This document shows positions 16,455 to 25,330 of a DNA stretch of 64,000 nucleotides, piece by piece; within the stretch, counting starts at the first letter, position 1, and each line of letters begins with the position of its first letter. Source of the DNA: Actinoplanes teichomyceticus ATCC 31121 (GTDB taxonomy: Bacteria > Actinomycetota > Actinomycetes > Mycobacteriales > Micromonosporaceae); contig NZ_CP023865.1 in assembly GCF_003711105.1 (NCBI RefSeq), positions 1,090,001-1,154,000 on the forward strand, given 5' to 3'. The notes beneath the pieces are model-generated. The model saw only the letters and a program-made list of their open reading frames with translations, was not told the DNA's origin and did no database searches. The translations under genes were made by a program, and so were the position numbers.

Positions 16455-17003
16455 TCAGCTGGCCTGGGCCCGGGCGACCGCGGTGACCAGCTCGTCGCGG
16501 GCCCGGGCGACCCGGGACCGGATGGTGCCCACCGGCACGTCCTCCACCTCGGCGGCCTCCGCGTACGACAACCCGAGCACCTGCGTCAGCACGAACGCGG
16601 TGCGCCGCTCCTCACTCAGCCGGCCCAGCAGGTCGGCGCTGCTGAGCCGGTGAGCCGGGTCGGGCGCCGGCGCGTCGGTGGCGACCTGCGCGGCCAGCCG
16701 GACCGCCAGCTTCCGGCGGCGCACCACCGCCCGCAGATGGTCCGCACAGGTGCGCCGGGCGATGCCGAGCAGCCAGGTACGCACGGTGGAGCGCCCCTGG
16801 AACGAGGCCAGCGCCCGGAACGCTCGCAGATAGGTCTCCTGGGTCAGGTCGTCCGCGGCGCCCGGGTCGATCAGCGCGGCGGTGAACCGCCACACCTCGG
16901 CCTGCGTCGCGCGCACGAACGCGGCCTGCGCGACCGGGTCGCCGTCGCGGGCGGCCAGCGCCAGCGCGGTGGCCTCGTCCCTGTCGTCGTCCCCAGCCGT
17001 CAC
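16455..17003 (-). CDS. ECF RNA polymerase sigma factor
   Basis: This 182-residue protein starts at GTG 17003. Region 2 has DDLTQETYLRAFRALASFQG (core-binding and -10 recognition) and WLLGIARRTCADHLR; region 4 has LSYAEAAEVEDVPVGTIRSRVARAR, the -35 reading helix-turn-helix. No anti-sigma gene is seen beside it; instead the MauE/DsbA/membrane cluster follows 67 bp downstream on the same strand, and the CopC-CopD gene is divergent 96 bp away. This suggests a thiol- or copper-linked stress regulon, which is an inference from position. Confidence 0.92.
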   Translation of the reverse strand: MTAGDDDRDEATALALAARDGDPVAQAAFVRATQAEVWRFTAALIDPGAADDLTQETYLRAFRALASFQGRSTVRTWLLGIARRTCADHLRAVVRRRKLAVRLAAQVATDAPAPDPAHRLSSADLLGRLSEERRTAFVLTQVLGLSYAEAAEVEDVPVGTIRSRVARARDELVTAVARAQAS

Positions 17004-17099
17004 GAGGCGTCATGGTACGCGGCGCGGGACCATCTGGAACCATGCGAGGGCCACACGGCACTACCCGCACGTGGCCGAACGGATGGGTGATCAGAGAGC

Positions 17100-18761
17100 A
17101 TGGCCGTCATGACCGTTGACCGACGCCGGGGCGCGACCGTTCTGATCGGGCTGCTGATCGGCCTGGCCGGGGTGCTGCTGTCGGCCGTTCCGGCCAGCGC
17201 GCACGCCGCCCTGGTCAGCAGCGACCCCAGCACCGGCACGATCGTGCCGGACGCCCCCAACAAGGTGACCCTGACCTTCAGCGAGTCGGTGCAGCTGATC
17301 ACCGGGAAGATCCGGGTGATCGCGCCCGACGGCGCGCGCGCCGATCAGGGCGAGCCGTCGGTGGACGGGACCCGGGTGTCGATCCCGCTGCGCTCCGGGG
17401 GCGGGCGGGGGACGTACCTGGTCACCTTCCGCGTGATCTCGGCGGACAGCCACCCGGTGAGCGGCACGATCACGTATTCGGTGGGCGCGGCGTCGACGCC
17501 GCCCGCGGCGGACGACGGCGAGGGCGTCCGGGCCGACCCGGTGGTCCGGGCGCTCATCCCGGTCGGCAAATATCTCGGGTACGCCGGACTGGTGCTCCTG
17601 ATCGGCCCGGTGCTGGTGCTGGCACTGCTGTGGCCGCAGCGGCTGTCCCGGCGCGGACCCGGCCGGCTGATCTGGACCGGCATCGGGCTGGTCGCCGGCA
17701 GCACCGTGCTCGGGCTGTGGCTGCAGGCGCCGTACACGCTCGGCACCGGCCTGCTCGACGTCCGGGTCGGCGACCTGCGCGACGTGCTGGGCAGCACCTT
17801 CGGGGCGGTGATGCTGGTCCGGCTGGCCGTGGTCGTCGCGGCCGCGTTCCTGCTGCGGCCGCTGCTGGTCGGCTCCGGTGGCGAGTCGCGGCTCGACCTG
17901 GCGCTGCTCGGCGTGCTCGGCGTGGCGGCGCTGGCCACCTGGCCGCTGACCGGCCACCCGACCGCCTCGCCGGTGGCGGGGGTGTCGGTGGTGCTGGACA
18001 CGCTGCACCTGGCCGCCATGTCGGTCTGGCTCGGCGGCCTGGTCATGCTGTTCGGGTTCCTGCTGCCGCGCGCCGACGCCCGCGAGCTCGGGGCGATCCT
18101 GCCGATCTGGTCGCGCTGGGCGTTCACCGCGGTCGGCGCGCTGCTGTTCGCCGGTGTGGTGCAGGCGCTCATCGAGGTGTCCTCGCTGGACGGGCTGTTC
18201 AACAGCACGTACGGGCGGCTCATCCTGACCAAGGTGGCGCTGGCCGCGATCGTGATCGCGATGGCGGCGTACTCGCGGAAGCTGGTCAGGGAGCGCAGTG
18301 CCGAGGAGTCGCCGCGCGGGCTGCGCCGGGTGGTGCTGGCCGAGCTGGGGATCACCGCGGTGGTGCTCGGCGTCACCGCGGCGCTGGTGCAGATCGCCCC
18401 GCCGCGGACCGCGGAGGCGGCGTCGACCACGGCCACGTCCACCACGGTCACCCGGACGCTGACCGACAAGACCATGTCCCTGCAGGTCGACATCTACCCG
18501 GCCGCGGTCGGCAACAATTCGATGCACCTGTACGCGTACACCCCGGACAACAAGCCGCTGCCGGTGATCGAGTGGCGGGCGACCGCCGCCCTGCCGGCCA
18601 AGAACATCGAGCCGATCGAGATCCCGCTGCTGCGGATCACCGACTTCCACGCGATCGGGGAGTACGCGCTTCCGCAGGCCGGCGAGTGGACGTTCAAGTT
18701 CACCGCCCGGACCAGCGACATCGACCAGACGACGTTCACCATGACCGCGAAAATCTCCTGA
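17100..18761 (+). CDS. CopC-CopD fusion protein, copper transport
   Basis: This 553-residue protein has a signal peptide ending PASAHAALVSSDPS; the exposed N-terminal His of HAAL is the copper-binding mark of CopC. The CopC domain (~35-135) contains VTLTFSESVQL and DSHPVSGTITYSV. About eight membrane helices follow (residues ~155-430), including WLGGLVMLFGFLLP, the CopD core. A C-terminal extracellular domain (~440-553) of YtkA-like beta character follows. It likely moves copper across the membrane for supply or resistance. ATG 17109 is an alternative start. Confidence 0.9.
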   Translation: MAVMTVDRRRGATVLIGLLIGLAGVLLSAVPASAHAALVSSDPSTGTIVPDAPNKVTLTFSESVQLITGKIRVIAPDGARADQGEPSVDGTRVSIPLRSGGGRGTYLVTFRVISADSHPVSGTITYSVGAASTPPAADDGEGVRADPVVRALIPVGKYLGYAGLVLLIGPVLVLALLWPQRLSRRGPGRLIWTGIGLVAGSTVLGLWLQAPYTLGTGLLDVRVGDLRDVLGSTFGAVMLVRLAVVVAAAFLLRPLLVGSGGESRLDLALLGVLGVAALATWPLTGHPTASPVAGVSVVLDTLHLAAMSVWLGGLVMLFGFLLPRADARELGAILPIWSRWAFTAVGALLFAGVVQALIEVSSLDGLFNSTYGRLILTKVALAAIVIAMAAYSRKLVRERSAEESPRGLRRVVLAELGITAVVLGVTAALVQIAPPRTAEAASTTATSTTVTRTLTDKTMSLQVDIYPAAVGNNSMHLYAYTPDNKPLPVIEWRATAALPAKNIEPIEIPLLRITDFHAIGEYALPQAGEWTFKFTARTSDIDQTTFTMTAKIS

Positions 18762-18768
18762 TCGCCGT

Positions 18769-18809
18769 ACGGCGAAGGCCCGTTCCGGATCGGATCGGGC
18801 CTTTGCCGT
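18769..18809 (+). terminator. Hairpin terminator after copCD
   Basis: ACGGCGAAGGCCCG (18769-18782) pairs with CGGGCCTTTGCCGT (18796-18809), a 14-bp stem with one G-T pair, eight bases after the stop. Confidence 0.75.
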
Positions 18810-18894
18810 ATCTATCGAGGGCCGCCTGATCGTTTGACCATTTTGGGGTCATTTGCCTCGGTATGGTGCGCGCAGTAGGGCCTGAGAAGGGGGA

Positions 18895-21800
18895 ATGAAC
18901 ATGCGGCTGTTCCGGCCGGTCCTCGGCATGCTGCTACTGACGATCGGACTGCCCGCGCTGCTGACCGGGGGATGCCTCTGGGCCGTTCTGCGGCACCGCG
19001 ACGCCGGCGGCGCGTTCAGCGCCGAACTGCAGCGGCTCAGCGTGCCCGGATACGCGATCGTCGTACCCGACGTCGACCGCCTGCTGCGCGACGACGCCTC
19101 CTTCGCCCGGATCGGCGACACCGAACTGCGGGTCACCGCGTTCACCGCCGCCGGCCCGGCGTTCGTCGGACTGGCCCCGGCCGACGCGGTCGCCGGATAC
19201 CTGCGCGGCGTCCCGCACACCGAGATCCGCGGCGTCCAGGTCGGCACCGGCGAGCTTCCCCTCACCACGGCCGCCGTCAGCGGCGTCCAGGTCCTGCCCT
19301 CCGCCCCCGGCCGCCAGGACTTCTGGACGCGCACCGGCGGCGGCGCGCTGCGCTGGAGCACCACCGAACTCACCGGCGCCCACAGCCTGGTGATCATGAA
19401 CGCCACCGGCGCCGCCGACCTGCGCCTCAACGGCACCGTCGAAGCGCGCCCCGGCTGGCTGGACCCGGCCGCATGGGGCCTGCTCTCGCTCGGCGCGCTC
19501 CTGCTGATGGCCGGCGTGGTGGTCCTGGCCACCCCGAGCCGCCGCCGCGAAGTGGTCTATGTCGTCGAGCCGAGCCAGGTCCCGGACCTGATGCGCGCCA
19601 TCGGAGCGCCGATTCCGCTGCGCGCCCTCGCCCCGATGAGCACCGCCCATCTCGACCGGGGCGCTCCGCCGGTCCCGGCGTCGAGCGGCGTGAACGACGG
19701 CACGCCGCGCGGCCTTGACGGAGCTGCTCCGCTCGTCCCGGCGTCGAACGCCGCCGGGGACGGCTTCGGCGGCGATGTTCCGTTGCTCGCCGCGTCCAGT
19801 GCCACCGGGGACGGCGTCGCACGCGATGTTCCGTTGCCCGCCGCGTCGAGCGCCGCCGGGGACGGCGTCGCGCGCGGTGCCGGCCACGGCACGGCGCGCC
19901 GACCGCGCACGCTGGCCGATTCCCGGCCGGTGCGCCCGCCGGCGCTGCCGCAGTTCGCCTGGCCGCCGAAGAACCCCGGGCTCACGGGCGGCGGTTCGGT
20001 TCCGCTCTCGCCCACCCCGGCCGGCACCCTTTCCGGTACGCCGATCAGCACCCCCGGTCACCAGGACGCCCCGGACGGCATCCGCCCCGGTGGAATCACT
20101 CCCGTGGTGCCGGGCGCCCTGCCGATCCCCGCGGTCCCCGGCCGGTCAGATCTCCACGCGCCCGACGCCGCACCTCCCGGCGTCCCCGAACCGGCGCTCG
20201 GCGCGGTCGTCGGCCTCGAATCGGCGTCCGGCGCGGTTGTCGGCCTCGAACCCGCACCCAGCGCGGTCGCCGGCCTCGATACGGCGTCCGGCGCGGTTGT
20301 CGGCCTCCCATCGGCGTCCGGCGCGGTCGTCGCCCCCGAAGCCGCGGCGGGCACGGTCATGGCCTCCGGAGCCGCGGCTGCCGCAGCCGTGGACGCCGCC
20401 GCGACGGCCGGAACCGCTGGCGCTGACCTGACCGGTTCCACCGGCTCGGCCGCCACGGTCGCCGCCACGCCGAACCCCGCCCCGGGAAAGCCGCTGGGCC
20501 TGCTCGGCGACACCGGCCCGCGCACCGCTCCGCCGGGATCCCGCCCGGACCGGCCCGGCCGCCGGCGCGGCCCGGCCCCGGCCGACCTGGCGGAGTTCCA
20601 CGCCACCGCGGTCGGCGCCTGGGTCGCCGAGACCGCCCCGGAGCGTGCCCGCCAGACCGAGGCCCGGGCCGCCGCCGCCCTGGCCGAGGCCGCCCGCACC
20701 CGCGCCGCCAAGTCGTCGCCGGCCGCCGGCGGGACCGCCCGCACCGGTCCGACCTCCCCGCCGGGCGAGACCCCCGAGGCCGCCACGGGCGGGTCCGCCG
20801 GGGTTGCCACGGGCGGGTCCGCCGGGGTTGCCACGGGCGGGTCCGCCGGGGTTGCCACGGGCGGGTCCGCCGAGGTTGCAGCCGCCCCATCGACCGGGGA
20901 GGGTGGCGCGGACGCCATCGGGGCGACAACGGGCCGCACGGCCGACACCGCTGGGACGTCCATGATGGATGCCCCCGAGGCCGCATCGGCCGGCGCCGAG
21001 GTCGAGCGGGCGCATCCGGCTGACGAGAGCGGGAGCGCCGAGGACCGGCAGCCGGGCACAGCCGAGCATCCGGTGGATGCCGGTGGGCGGCCCACGCGGG
21101 ACCGGCGCAAGGACGGCGCAGGCCGCAGGACCGGCGTCTGGCCGGCTCCCGCGCCGCGCCGAGTGGCGCTACTGACCGGCCCCGGTGCCACGGACTGGGC
21201 GGCGACCGGCCTGACCCGGATGGGCGGCGGCCGGCCGTCCTCGAAAGCAGGCCGGCCGGCCGGTCCGGACGCGCGGCACACCGATGCGTCTCCGAGCGCG
21301 GCTGGCGACACCACCCCGGTTCCCGCCGAGCGGGCGTCGGACGGGAGGTCCCCGGACCCGTCGAGCGCCCGGCCGTCTCCGGCCCTCCGACAGCGGTCCG
21401 GCGAGCCGGAAGCCGCCGCGCCCGCCGCGGAGCCGCCCACCGGGGAGCCGGAGTCGGCCGTCCCCCCGCAGCCGGCCCCGGCCGATGCCGACTCCACCCA
21501 GCCGGCCGAACGCACCGCCACCGAGCCCGGAACAGGCGTGCCCACCGCGTCCGGAACGCCCACGCCCACCGGCTGCGGAACGGCCGCGCCCGCCGAATGC
21601 GGAACGGCCGCGCCCGGCAGGTCCGAAATGGCCGCGTCTGCCGAGTCCGGAACGGCCGCGCCTGCCGAGTCCGGAGCGGCCGTGCCCGCCGAGTCCGGAA
21701 CGGCCGTGCCTGCCGAGCTCGGCGCGGGCAACCCGCAACGGATCGAGAACCGCCCGGACTCCGCTGCCGGCGAAGACCTCGATGCCGGGGCGGAGACGAT

Positions 21801-23574
21801 CGTGCCTCCGGAGGCCCTGCCGGAGTCCGCGGGGCGGGAGACCGAACCGGTTGGCGCTCCCGCCTCGCCCACCCGGCCGGAGACGCAGGCCGCCGACCAG
21901 GGTGATACCAGCATCACGGTGAACGGAGGCACAGCCGCGGGTGATGGCATGACCGCGGCAACCGACGCTCCCGGCAAGCCGGAGCCGTCCGCGGCCGTCG
22001 CCGTGGCGGTCGAGGGCGAGGGTGATCCGGTTCCGGAGGAGGAGAAGCGGGACGAACCCAAGCCGCCGATCATCCCGATTCCCACGCGCCGGCCCCCCGA
22101 GCTCGCCAAACCGGTGCCCTCTGCCCGGACGGCCGGGGAAGAGCGACTGTCGATCCACGCGGCCGAGGCGGGGCTGCCGGTCCCGAGGATCGCCGACGAA
22201 GCGGGGGAATCGACCGGTGTCGCCGAGGCGGGGCTGCCGGTCCCGAGGATCGCCGACGAAGCGCGGGAATCGACCAACGCGGCCGAGGCGGGACTGCCTT
22301 CCGCCCGGGCTGTTGAGGGCGCGCGGGTGTCGGTCCACCAGGCCGAGGCGGGGCTGCCGGGGGCGGAGGAAGCTGTGGCGGCGGAGATCGGGAGCGGTGA
22401 TCGTACGCCGGAGGCGACCGTGGTCGACCGGCTGCCCGGTGGCGAGAAGCCCGCGGTGACGCCGGGGCCGGCACGGAAAAAGGCGACCACCGGTCCGGCC
22501 CGTGCCCTGATGCCGAAGCAGGCCGCCGCCCGGCGAGCGGCAGCCGGCGCGGGGGAGCGGCTCGGCGATCACAGCGGTGTGGGACAGCGGCCACCCGCCG
22601 TCGACGGCGCGGGCGAGCAGTCCGGGACTCCGGGTTCCGAGGTGGGTGCGGCAGAGCAGGTTCCGGATCCGGAGATCAAGGCTCCGGTCAAGCCCGCGGC
22701 GAAGCGGACCGGCGCGAAGCGGGCCCCGAACAGCCCGATGGCCCGCGCCCAGGACCGGCTCAGCGGCGCCGCGGCGGACCGTCAGCCCGGCACGACCGGG
22801 GCGCGTAAGGCCCCGGCCGCCTGGGTCAAGGCCGCCGAGTCGGTCTCGGCTCGCGCCGCCGCCCCGTCGGATCCGGCGTCAGCCGCGCCACCTGCGTCGG
22901 CCGAGCCAGCTGCGTCGGCCGAGCCACCTGCGTCGGCCGAGCCACCTGTTTCGGCCGCGCCACCCGCGCCACCCGCGCCACCCGCGTCGGCCGAGGCCGT
23001 GCCGTCCGAGGCGGAGGCTCCCGCGACGCCCAGCCCTGCGGCGCGGAAGTCCCGCCCACGGGCGGCATCGACTCGCACGGCCGCCAAATCCGCGGTCAAG
23101 GCGACTGCGGCAGCTAAGCGCGCGGCGGCGGAGCCCGCGGTGCAGGACGCGACTGCGCCGGGCAGCGCCGCCGCCGGGAAGCCGGCACCTGAAAGCCTGC
23201 CCGCTGAGACGTCGTCAGCGGGCAGCGTGCCCGTCGTGAAGTCGTCAGCGGAGGGTGCGCCCGCTGGGATGTCCCCGGCAGAGATCGGCCCCGCGACGGA
23301 GCCCGGAGGGGCGAACCTGTCTACCGGGCTGGAGGTCGCGGAGCGGCTGGTGGCGGCGGAAGGTGCCGTCGCGGGCGACCCGGGCCCGGCCCCGCCTGCC
23401 GCGGGCAGCGACCAGCCGGCGGAAGACGAGCACGAGGCCACCGATCCGGGACAGTCGACGGAGCGTATGCCCAGCTACCGCGAGGAGGCCGCCGAACTTC
23501 TGGCCGCCGGCGACCGCAAGCGCCGCCGCGCCACGACCCGCAGCCGTCCCAAGAGCGCGGCCGAGGAGAGCTGA
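18895..23574 (+). CDS. Giant membrane-anchored low-complexity Ala/Pro/Glu protein
   Basis: This 1559-residue protein has an N-terminal membrane helix (VLGMLLLTIGLPALL), a ~160-residue folded-looking outer domain (LRVTAFTAAGPAFVGLAPADAV; WSTTELTGAHSLVIM), a second helix (~185-210, LLSLGALLLMAGVVVLA), then over 1300 cytoplasmic residues almost free of hydrophobic clusters. That tail holds several internal repeats: A-S-G-A-V-V-G-L-E units (~440-490), GGSAGVAT units (~640-660), ESGTAAPA units (~900-945), AEAGLPVPRIADEA units (~1090-1150) and S-A-E-P-P units (~1335-1365). Late segments are Lys/Ala-rich (TAAKSAVKATAAAKRAA) and the end is RKRRRATTRSRPKS, like histone H1-type tails. I do not recognise the family. 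Topology is inferred. Confidence 0.8.
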   Translation: MNMRLFRPVLGMLLLTIGLPALLTGGCLWAVLRHRDAGGAFSAELQRLSVPGYAIVVPDVDRLLRDDASFARIGDTELRVTAFTAAGPAFVGLAPADAVAGYLRGVPHTEIRGVQVGTGELPLTTAAVSGVQVLPSAPGRQDFWTRTGGGALRWSTTELTGAHSLVIMNATGAADLRLNGTVEARPGWLDPAAWGLLSLGALLLMAGVVVLATPSRRREVVYVVEPSQVPDLMRAIGAPIPLRALAPMSTAHLDRGAPPVPASSGVNDGTPRGLDGAAPLVPASNAAGDGFGGDVPLLAASSATGDGVARDVPLPAASSAAGDGVARGAGHGTARRPRTLADSRPVRPPALPQFAWPPKNPGLTGGGSVPLSPTPAGTLSGTPISTPGHQDAPDGIRPGGITPVVPGALPIPAVPGRSDLHAPDAAPPGVPEPALGAVVGLESASGAVVGLEPAPSAVAGLDTASGAVVGLPSASGAVVAPEAAAGTVMASGAAAAAAVDAAATAGTAGADLTGSTGSAATVAATPNPAPGKPLGLLGDTGPRTAPPGSRPDRPGRRRGPAPADLAEFHATAVGAWVAETAPERARQTEARAAAALAEAARTRAAKSSPAAGGTARTGPTSPPGETPEAATGGSAGVATGGSAGVATGGSAGVATGGSAEVAAAPSTGEGGADAIGATTGRTADTAGTSMMDAPEAASAGAEVERAHPADESGSAEDRQPGTAEHPVDAGGRPTRDRRKDGAGRRTGVWPAPAPRRVALLTGPGATDWAATGLTRMGGGRPSSKAGRPAGPDARHTDASPSAAGDTTPVPAERASDGRSPDPSSARPSPALRQRSGEPEAAAPAAEPPTGEPESAVPPQPAPADADSTQPAERTATEPGTGVPTASGTPTPTGCGTAAPAECGTAAPGRSEMAASAESGTAAPAESGAAVPAESGTAVPAELGAGNPQRIENRPDSAAGEDLDAGAETIVPPEALPESAGRETEPVGAPASPTRPETQAADQGDTSITVNGGTAAGDGMTAATDAPGKPEPSAAVAVAVEGEGDPVPEEEKRDEPKPPIIPIPTRRPPELAKPVPSARTAGEERLSIHAAEAGLPVPRIADEAGESTGVAEAGLPVPRIADEARESTNAAEAGLPSARAVEGARVSVHQAEAGLPGAEEAVAAEIGSGDRTPEATVVDRLPGGEKPAVTPGPARKKATTGPARALMPKQAAARRAAAGAGERLGDHSGVGQRPPAVDGAGEQSGTPGSEVGAAEQVPDPEIKAPVKPAAKRTGAKRAPNSPMARAQDRLSGAAADRQPGTTGARKAPAAWVKAAESVSARAAAPSDPASAAPPASAEPAASAEPPASAEPPVSAAPPAPPAPPASAEAVPSEAEAPATPSPAARKSRPRAASTRTAAKSAVKATAAAKRAAAEPAVQDATAPGSAAAGKPAPESLPAETSSAGSVPVVKSSAEGAPAGMSPAEIGPATEPGGANLSTGLEVAERLVAAEGAVAGDPGPAPPAAGSDQPAEDEHEATDPGQSTERMPSYREEAAELLAAGDRKRRRATTRSRPKSAAEES

Positions 23575-23620
23575 GCGAGGAGAGCTGACCGAGATTGATC
23601 GCCCCCGGCGAGGCCGGGGA

Positions 23621-23649
23621 ACGAGGGCCGCCCGCCGGGCGGCCCTCGT
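23621..23649 (+). terminator. Hairpin after the low-complexity protein gene
   Basis: ACGAGGGCCGCCC (23621-23633) and GGGCGGCCCTCGT (23637-23649) form a perfect 13-bp stem with a 3-base loop, 46 bp after the stop. Confidence 0.7.
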
Positions 23650-23746
23650 CGTCACCGAGCACGGGGGACCGGCGGCAAGCGCGCCTGGCGTCGAGCGATG
23701 CCGGCTTGTTGCTCCACGGGCTCCGACCGCGCGGTCACGGATGCCC

Positions 23747-23841
23747 GGTGTGTCCGGGACGTCCATGACGGCTGGTGTGTCCGGGACATCAATGGCCGCC
23801 TGGTGTGTCCGGGATGCCGATGGCTGCCTGCCGTGTCCGGG
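23747..23841. repeat. Tandem 27/28-bp repeat, about 3.4 copies
   Basis: Units begin GGTGTGTCCGGGA at 23747, 23774 and 23802, with a partial unit at 23830. They diverge in the second half. There are no spacers, so this is not a CRISPR array. It lies in the 486-bp gene-free gap before orn. Function is unknown. Confidence 0.6.
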
Positions 23842-23856
23842 GGTCCAGAGCCCGAA

Positions 23857-23889
23857 GGGGCTCTCCGCGCTGCCGACACGGAGAGCCCC
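23857..23889. terminator. Hairpin upstream of orn
   Basis: GGGGCTCTCCG (23857-23867) pairs with CGGAGAGCCCC (23879-23889), an 11-bp perfect stem. The rest of the gap to 24060 shows no gene. Confidence 0.55.
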
Positions 23890-24060
23890 GTTACCGGGGG
23901 GAACGGAGTAACCGAAGGGGGCTTCGTCCGTTAAACGCACTTTACCCCCTCAACCCGCCAACCGGGAAGCCGCACCCCTAAAGCGGACAAACAACGCGAA
24001 GGTCGGCTGGGGTGACACTCGCGTCGAACAACCTCGCGGCCTGCGGCGTACGCTGTTCGG

Positions 24061-24651
24061 GTGGCGGATCTTCTGGTGTGGATCGACTGTGAGATGACCG
24101 GTCTCGACCTGGGCAAGGACAAGCTCATCGAGGTCGCGGCGCTGGTCACCGATCCCGAACTCAACATCCTGGGCGAGGGTGTCGACCTGGTCATTCACGC
24201 CGACGACGCGGCACTCGACGCGATGCCCCCGGTGGTGCGCGACATGCACGCGAAGTCCGGGCTGACCGAGGAGGTGCGCCGCTCGACGCTCACCATGAGC
24301 GAGGCCGAGGAGATCATCCTGGCGTACGTCAAGGAGCACGTCCCCAACCCGCGCACCGCGCCCCTGTGCGGCAACTCCATCGCCACCGACCGGGGTTTCC
24401 TGTCCCGGGACATGCCCGCGCTCGACGCCCACCTGCACTACCGCATGATCGACGTCTCGTCGATCAAGGAGCTCTGCCGCCGGTGGTACCCGCGGGTGTA
24501 TTTCGGGCAGCCGGCCAAGGGGCTGTCGCACCGCGCGCTCGCCGACATCCGGGAGAGCATCCGTGAGCTGGAGTACTACCGCCGCACCATCTTCGTCCCG
24601 CAGCCCGGCCCGGACGTGGAGACCGCCAAGGCGGTCGCCGCGGACCTCTGA
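24061..24651 (+). CDS. orn: Oligoribonuclease
   Basis: This 196-residue DEDDh exonuclease has [21 protein letters not shown] (ExoI, Asp and Glu), [16 protein letters not shown] (ExoII) and [12 protein letters not shown] (ExoIII, His and Asp). It degrades 2-5-nt RNAs, including pGpG made from c-di-GMP, which fits the two GGDEF genes in the window. The start is GTG 24061. The length is normal for the family. Confidence 0.96.
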   Translation: MADLLVWIDCEMTGLDLGKDKLIEVAALVTDPELNILGEGVDLVIHADDAALDAMPPVVRDMHAKSGLTEEVRRSTLTMSEAEEIILAYVKEHVPNPRTAPLCGNSIATDRGFLSRDMPALDAHLHYRMIDVSSIKELCRRWYPRVYFGQPAKGLSHRALADIRESIRELEYYRRTIFVPQPGPDVETAKAVAADL

Positions 24652-24741
24652 CGCGCCGGAGGCGTAACCCGCTCGACGGGCCCGGCGGGCGTGTGGCTAT
24701 GATTGTCCGGCACCACGGGGAAGGTTTCCTGTGCGGGCATG

Positions 24742-24817
24742 GTGGTCGTAGCTCAGTTGGTAGAGCACCGGGTTGTGGTCCCGGGTGTCGCGGGTTCAAA
24801 TCCCGTCGATCACCCCA
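24742..24817 (+). tRNA. tRNA-His (anticodon GTG)
   Basis: Acceptor GTGGTCG pairs with CGATCAC, the anticodon loop TTGTGGT gives GTG, and the T arm GGGTTCAAATCCC is present. The base before position 1 is G (24741) opposite C73, the identity pair of histidine tRNA. CCA is encoded (24815-24817). Confidence 0.96.
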
Positions 24818-24831
24818 ACGGAAGTGTGGAC

Positions 24832-24867
24832 GAGAGGGTCTGACCGCGAGAGCGGTCAGACCCTCTC
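24832..24867 (+). terminator. Strong hairpin after tRNA-His
   Basis: GAGAGGGTCTGACCGC (24832-24847) and its exact complement (24852-24867) form a 16-bp stem with a GAGA loop, 14 bp after the tRNA. Confidence 0.85.
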
Positions 24868-24905
24868 GGCGTTGTGGGTGTCGGAATCCGGTGGCGGGAG
24901 CGCGC

Positions 24906-25307
24906 TCAGGGCGCCGGCTCCGGCCGGTCCATGCCGTCGGCGCGCCGGACCTCGGCGGGCGTCAGCGCCTGTACGGTGCGGAACTTGCTGCACTCCAACC
25001 AGGGCGGGTTCTCCGCCTCGTGCACCCGGAAGAAGCACTGGACCCGGAAGTAGCCCGTGTCGTCGTCGAGCCAGTCGGCGCCGGGCACCCACATCCACCG
25101 CTGGTTCCCTTCCGGGTCGTTCTGGCGGCTGACACGCGCGGCGGCCCACCACTCCAGGCGCTGTCTCAGGCGGGGCCACCACCGGTCGACGCGGTGCACC
25201 ACGTCGTCGGGGGGATGCGTGGTGTCGCGCCAGCGGGCGATCTGAACCCGGAATTCCCGCAGATCCCAGTCACCCCAGATGGCCCACGCGTCCGGATCTC
25301 TCGTCAC
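24906..25307 (-). CDS. Small Trp-rich protein, possible toxin partner of the Panacea-like gene
   Basis: The protein is 133 residues from GTG 25307, preceded by GAGGGGGAT. It is unusually rich in Trp (WAIWGDWDLREF, DRWWPRLRQRLEWW, RWMWVPGADWLDD) and charged residues, with no signal peptide or membrane helix. I do not recognise the family. It starts 23 bp after the stop of the DUF4065-like gene on the same strand, the arrangement of a two-gene operon. A toxin role is inferred only from that neighbour; an immunity or unrelated conserved protein is equally possible. Confidence 0.65.
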   Translation of the reverse strand: MTRDPDAWAIWGDWDLREFRVQIARWRDTTHPPDDVVHRVDRWWPRLRQRLEWWAAARVSRQNDPEGNQRWMWVPGADWLDDDTGYFRVQCFFRVHEAENPPWLECSKFRTVQALTPAEVRRADGMDRPEPAP

Positions 25308-25330
25308 GCATCCCCCTCGTCCTCGTGCGG

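Noticed and set aside
20058..22490. Long minus-strand open frame opposite the low-complexity protein
   Set aside because: It mirrors the GC3-rich repeats of the plus-strand gene, has no start site support and encodes monotonous Ser/Ala/Gly sequence, so it is a shadow.
23747..23841. Possible CRISPR-like repeats
   Set aside because: Units are contiguous without spacers, diverge from one another and have no cas genes nearby.
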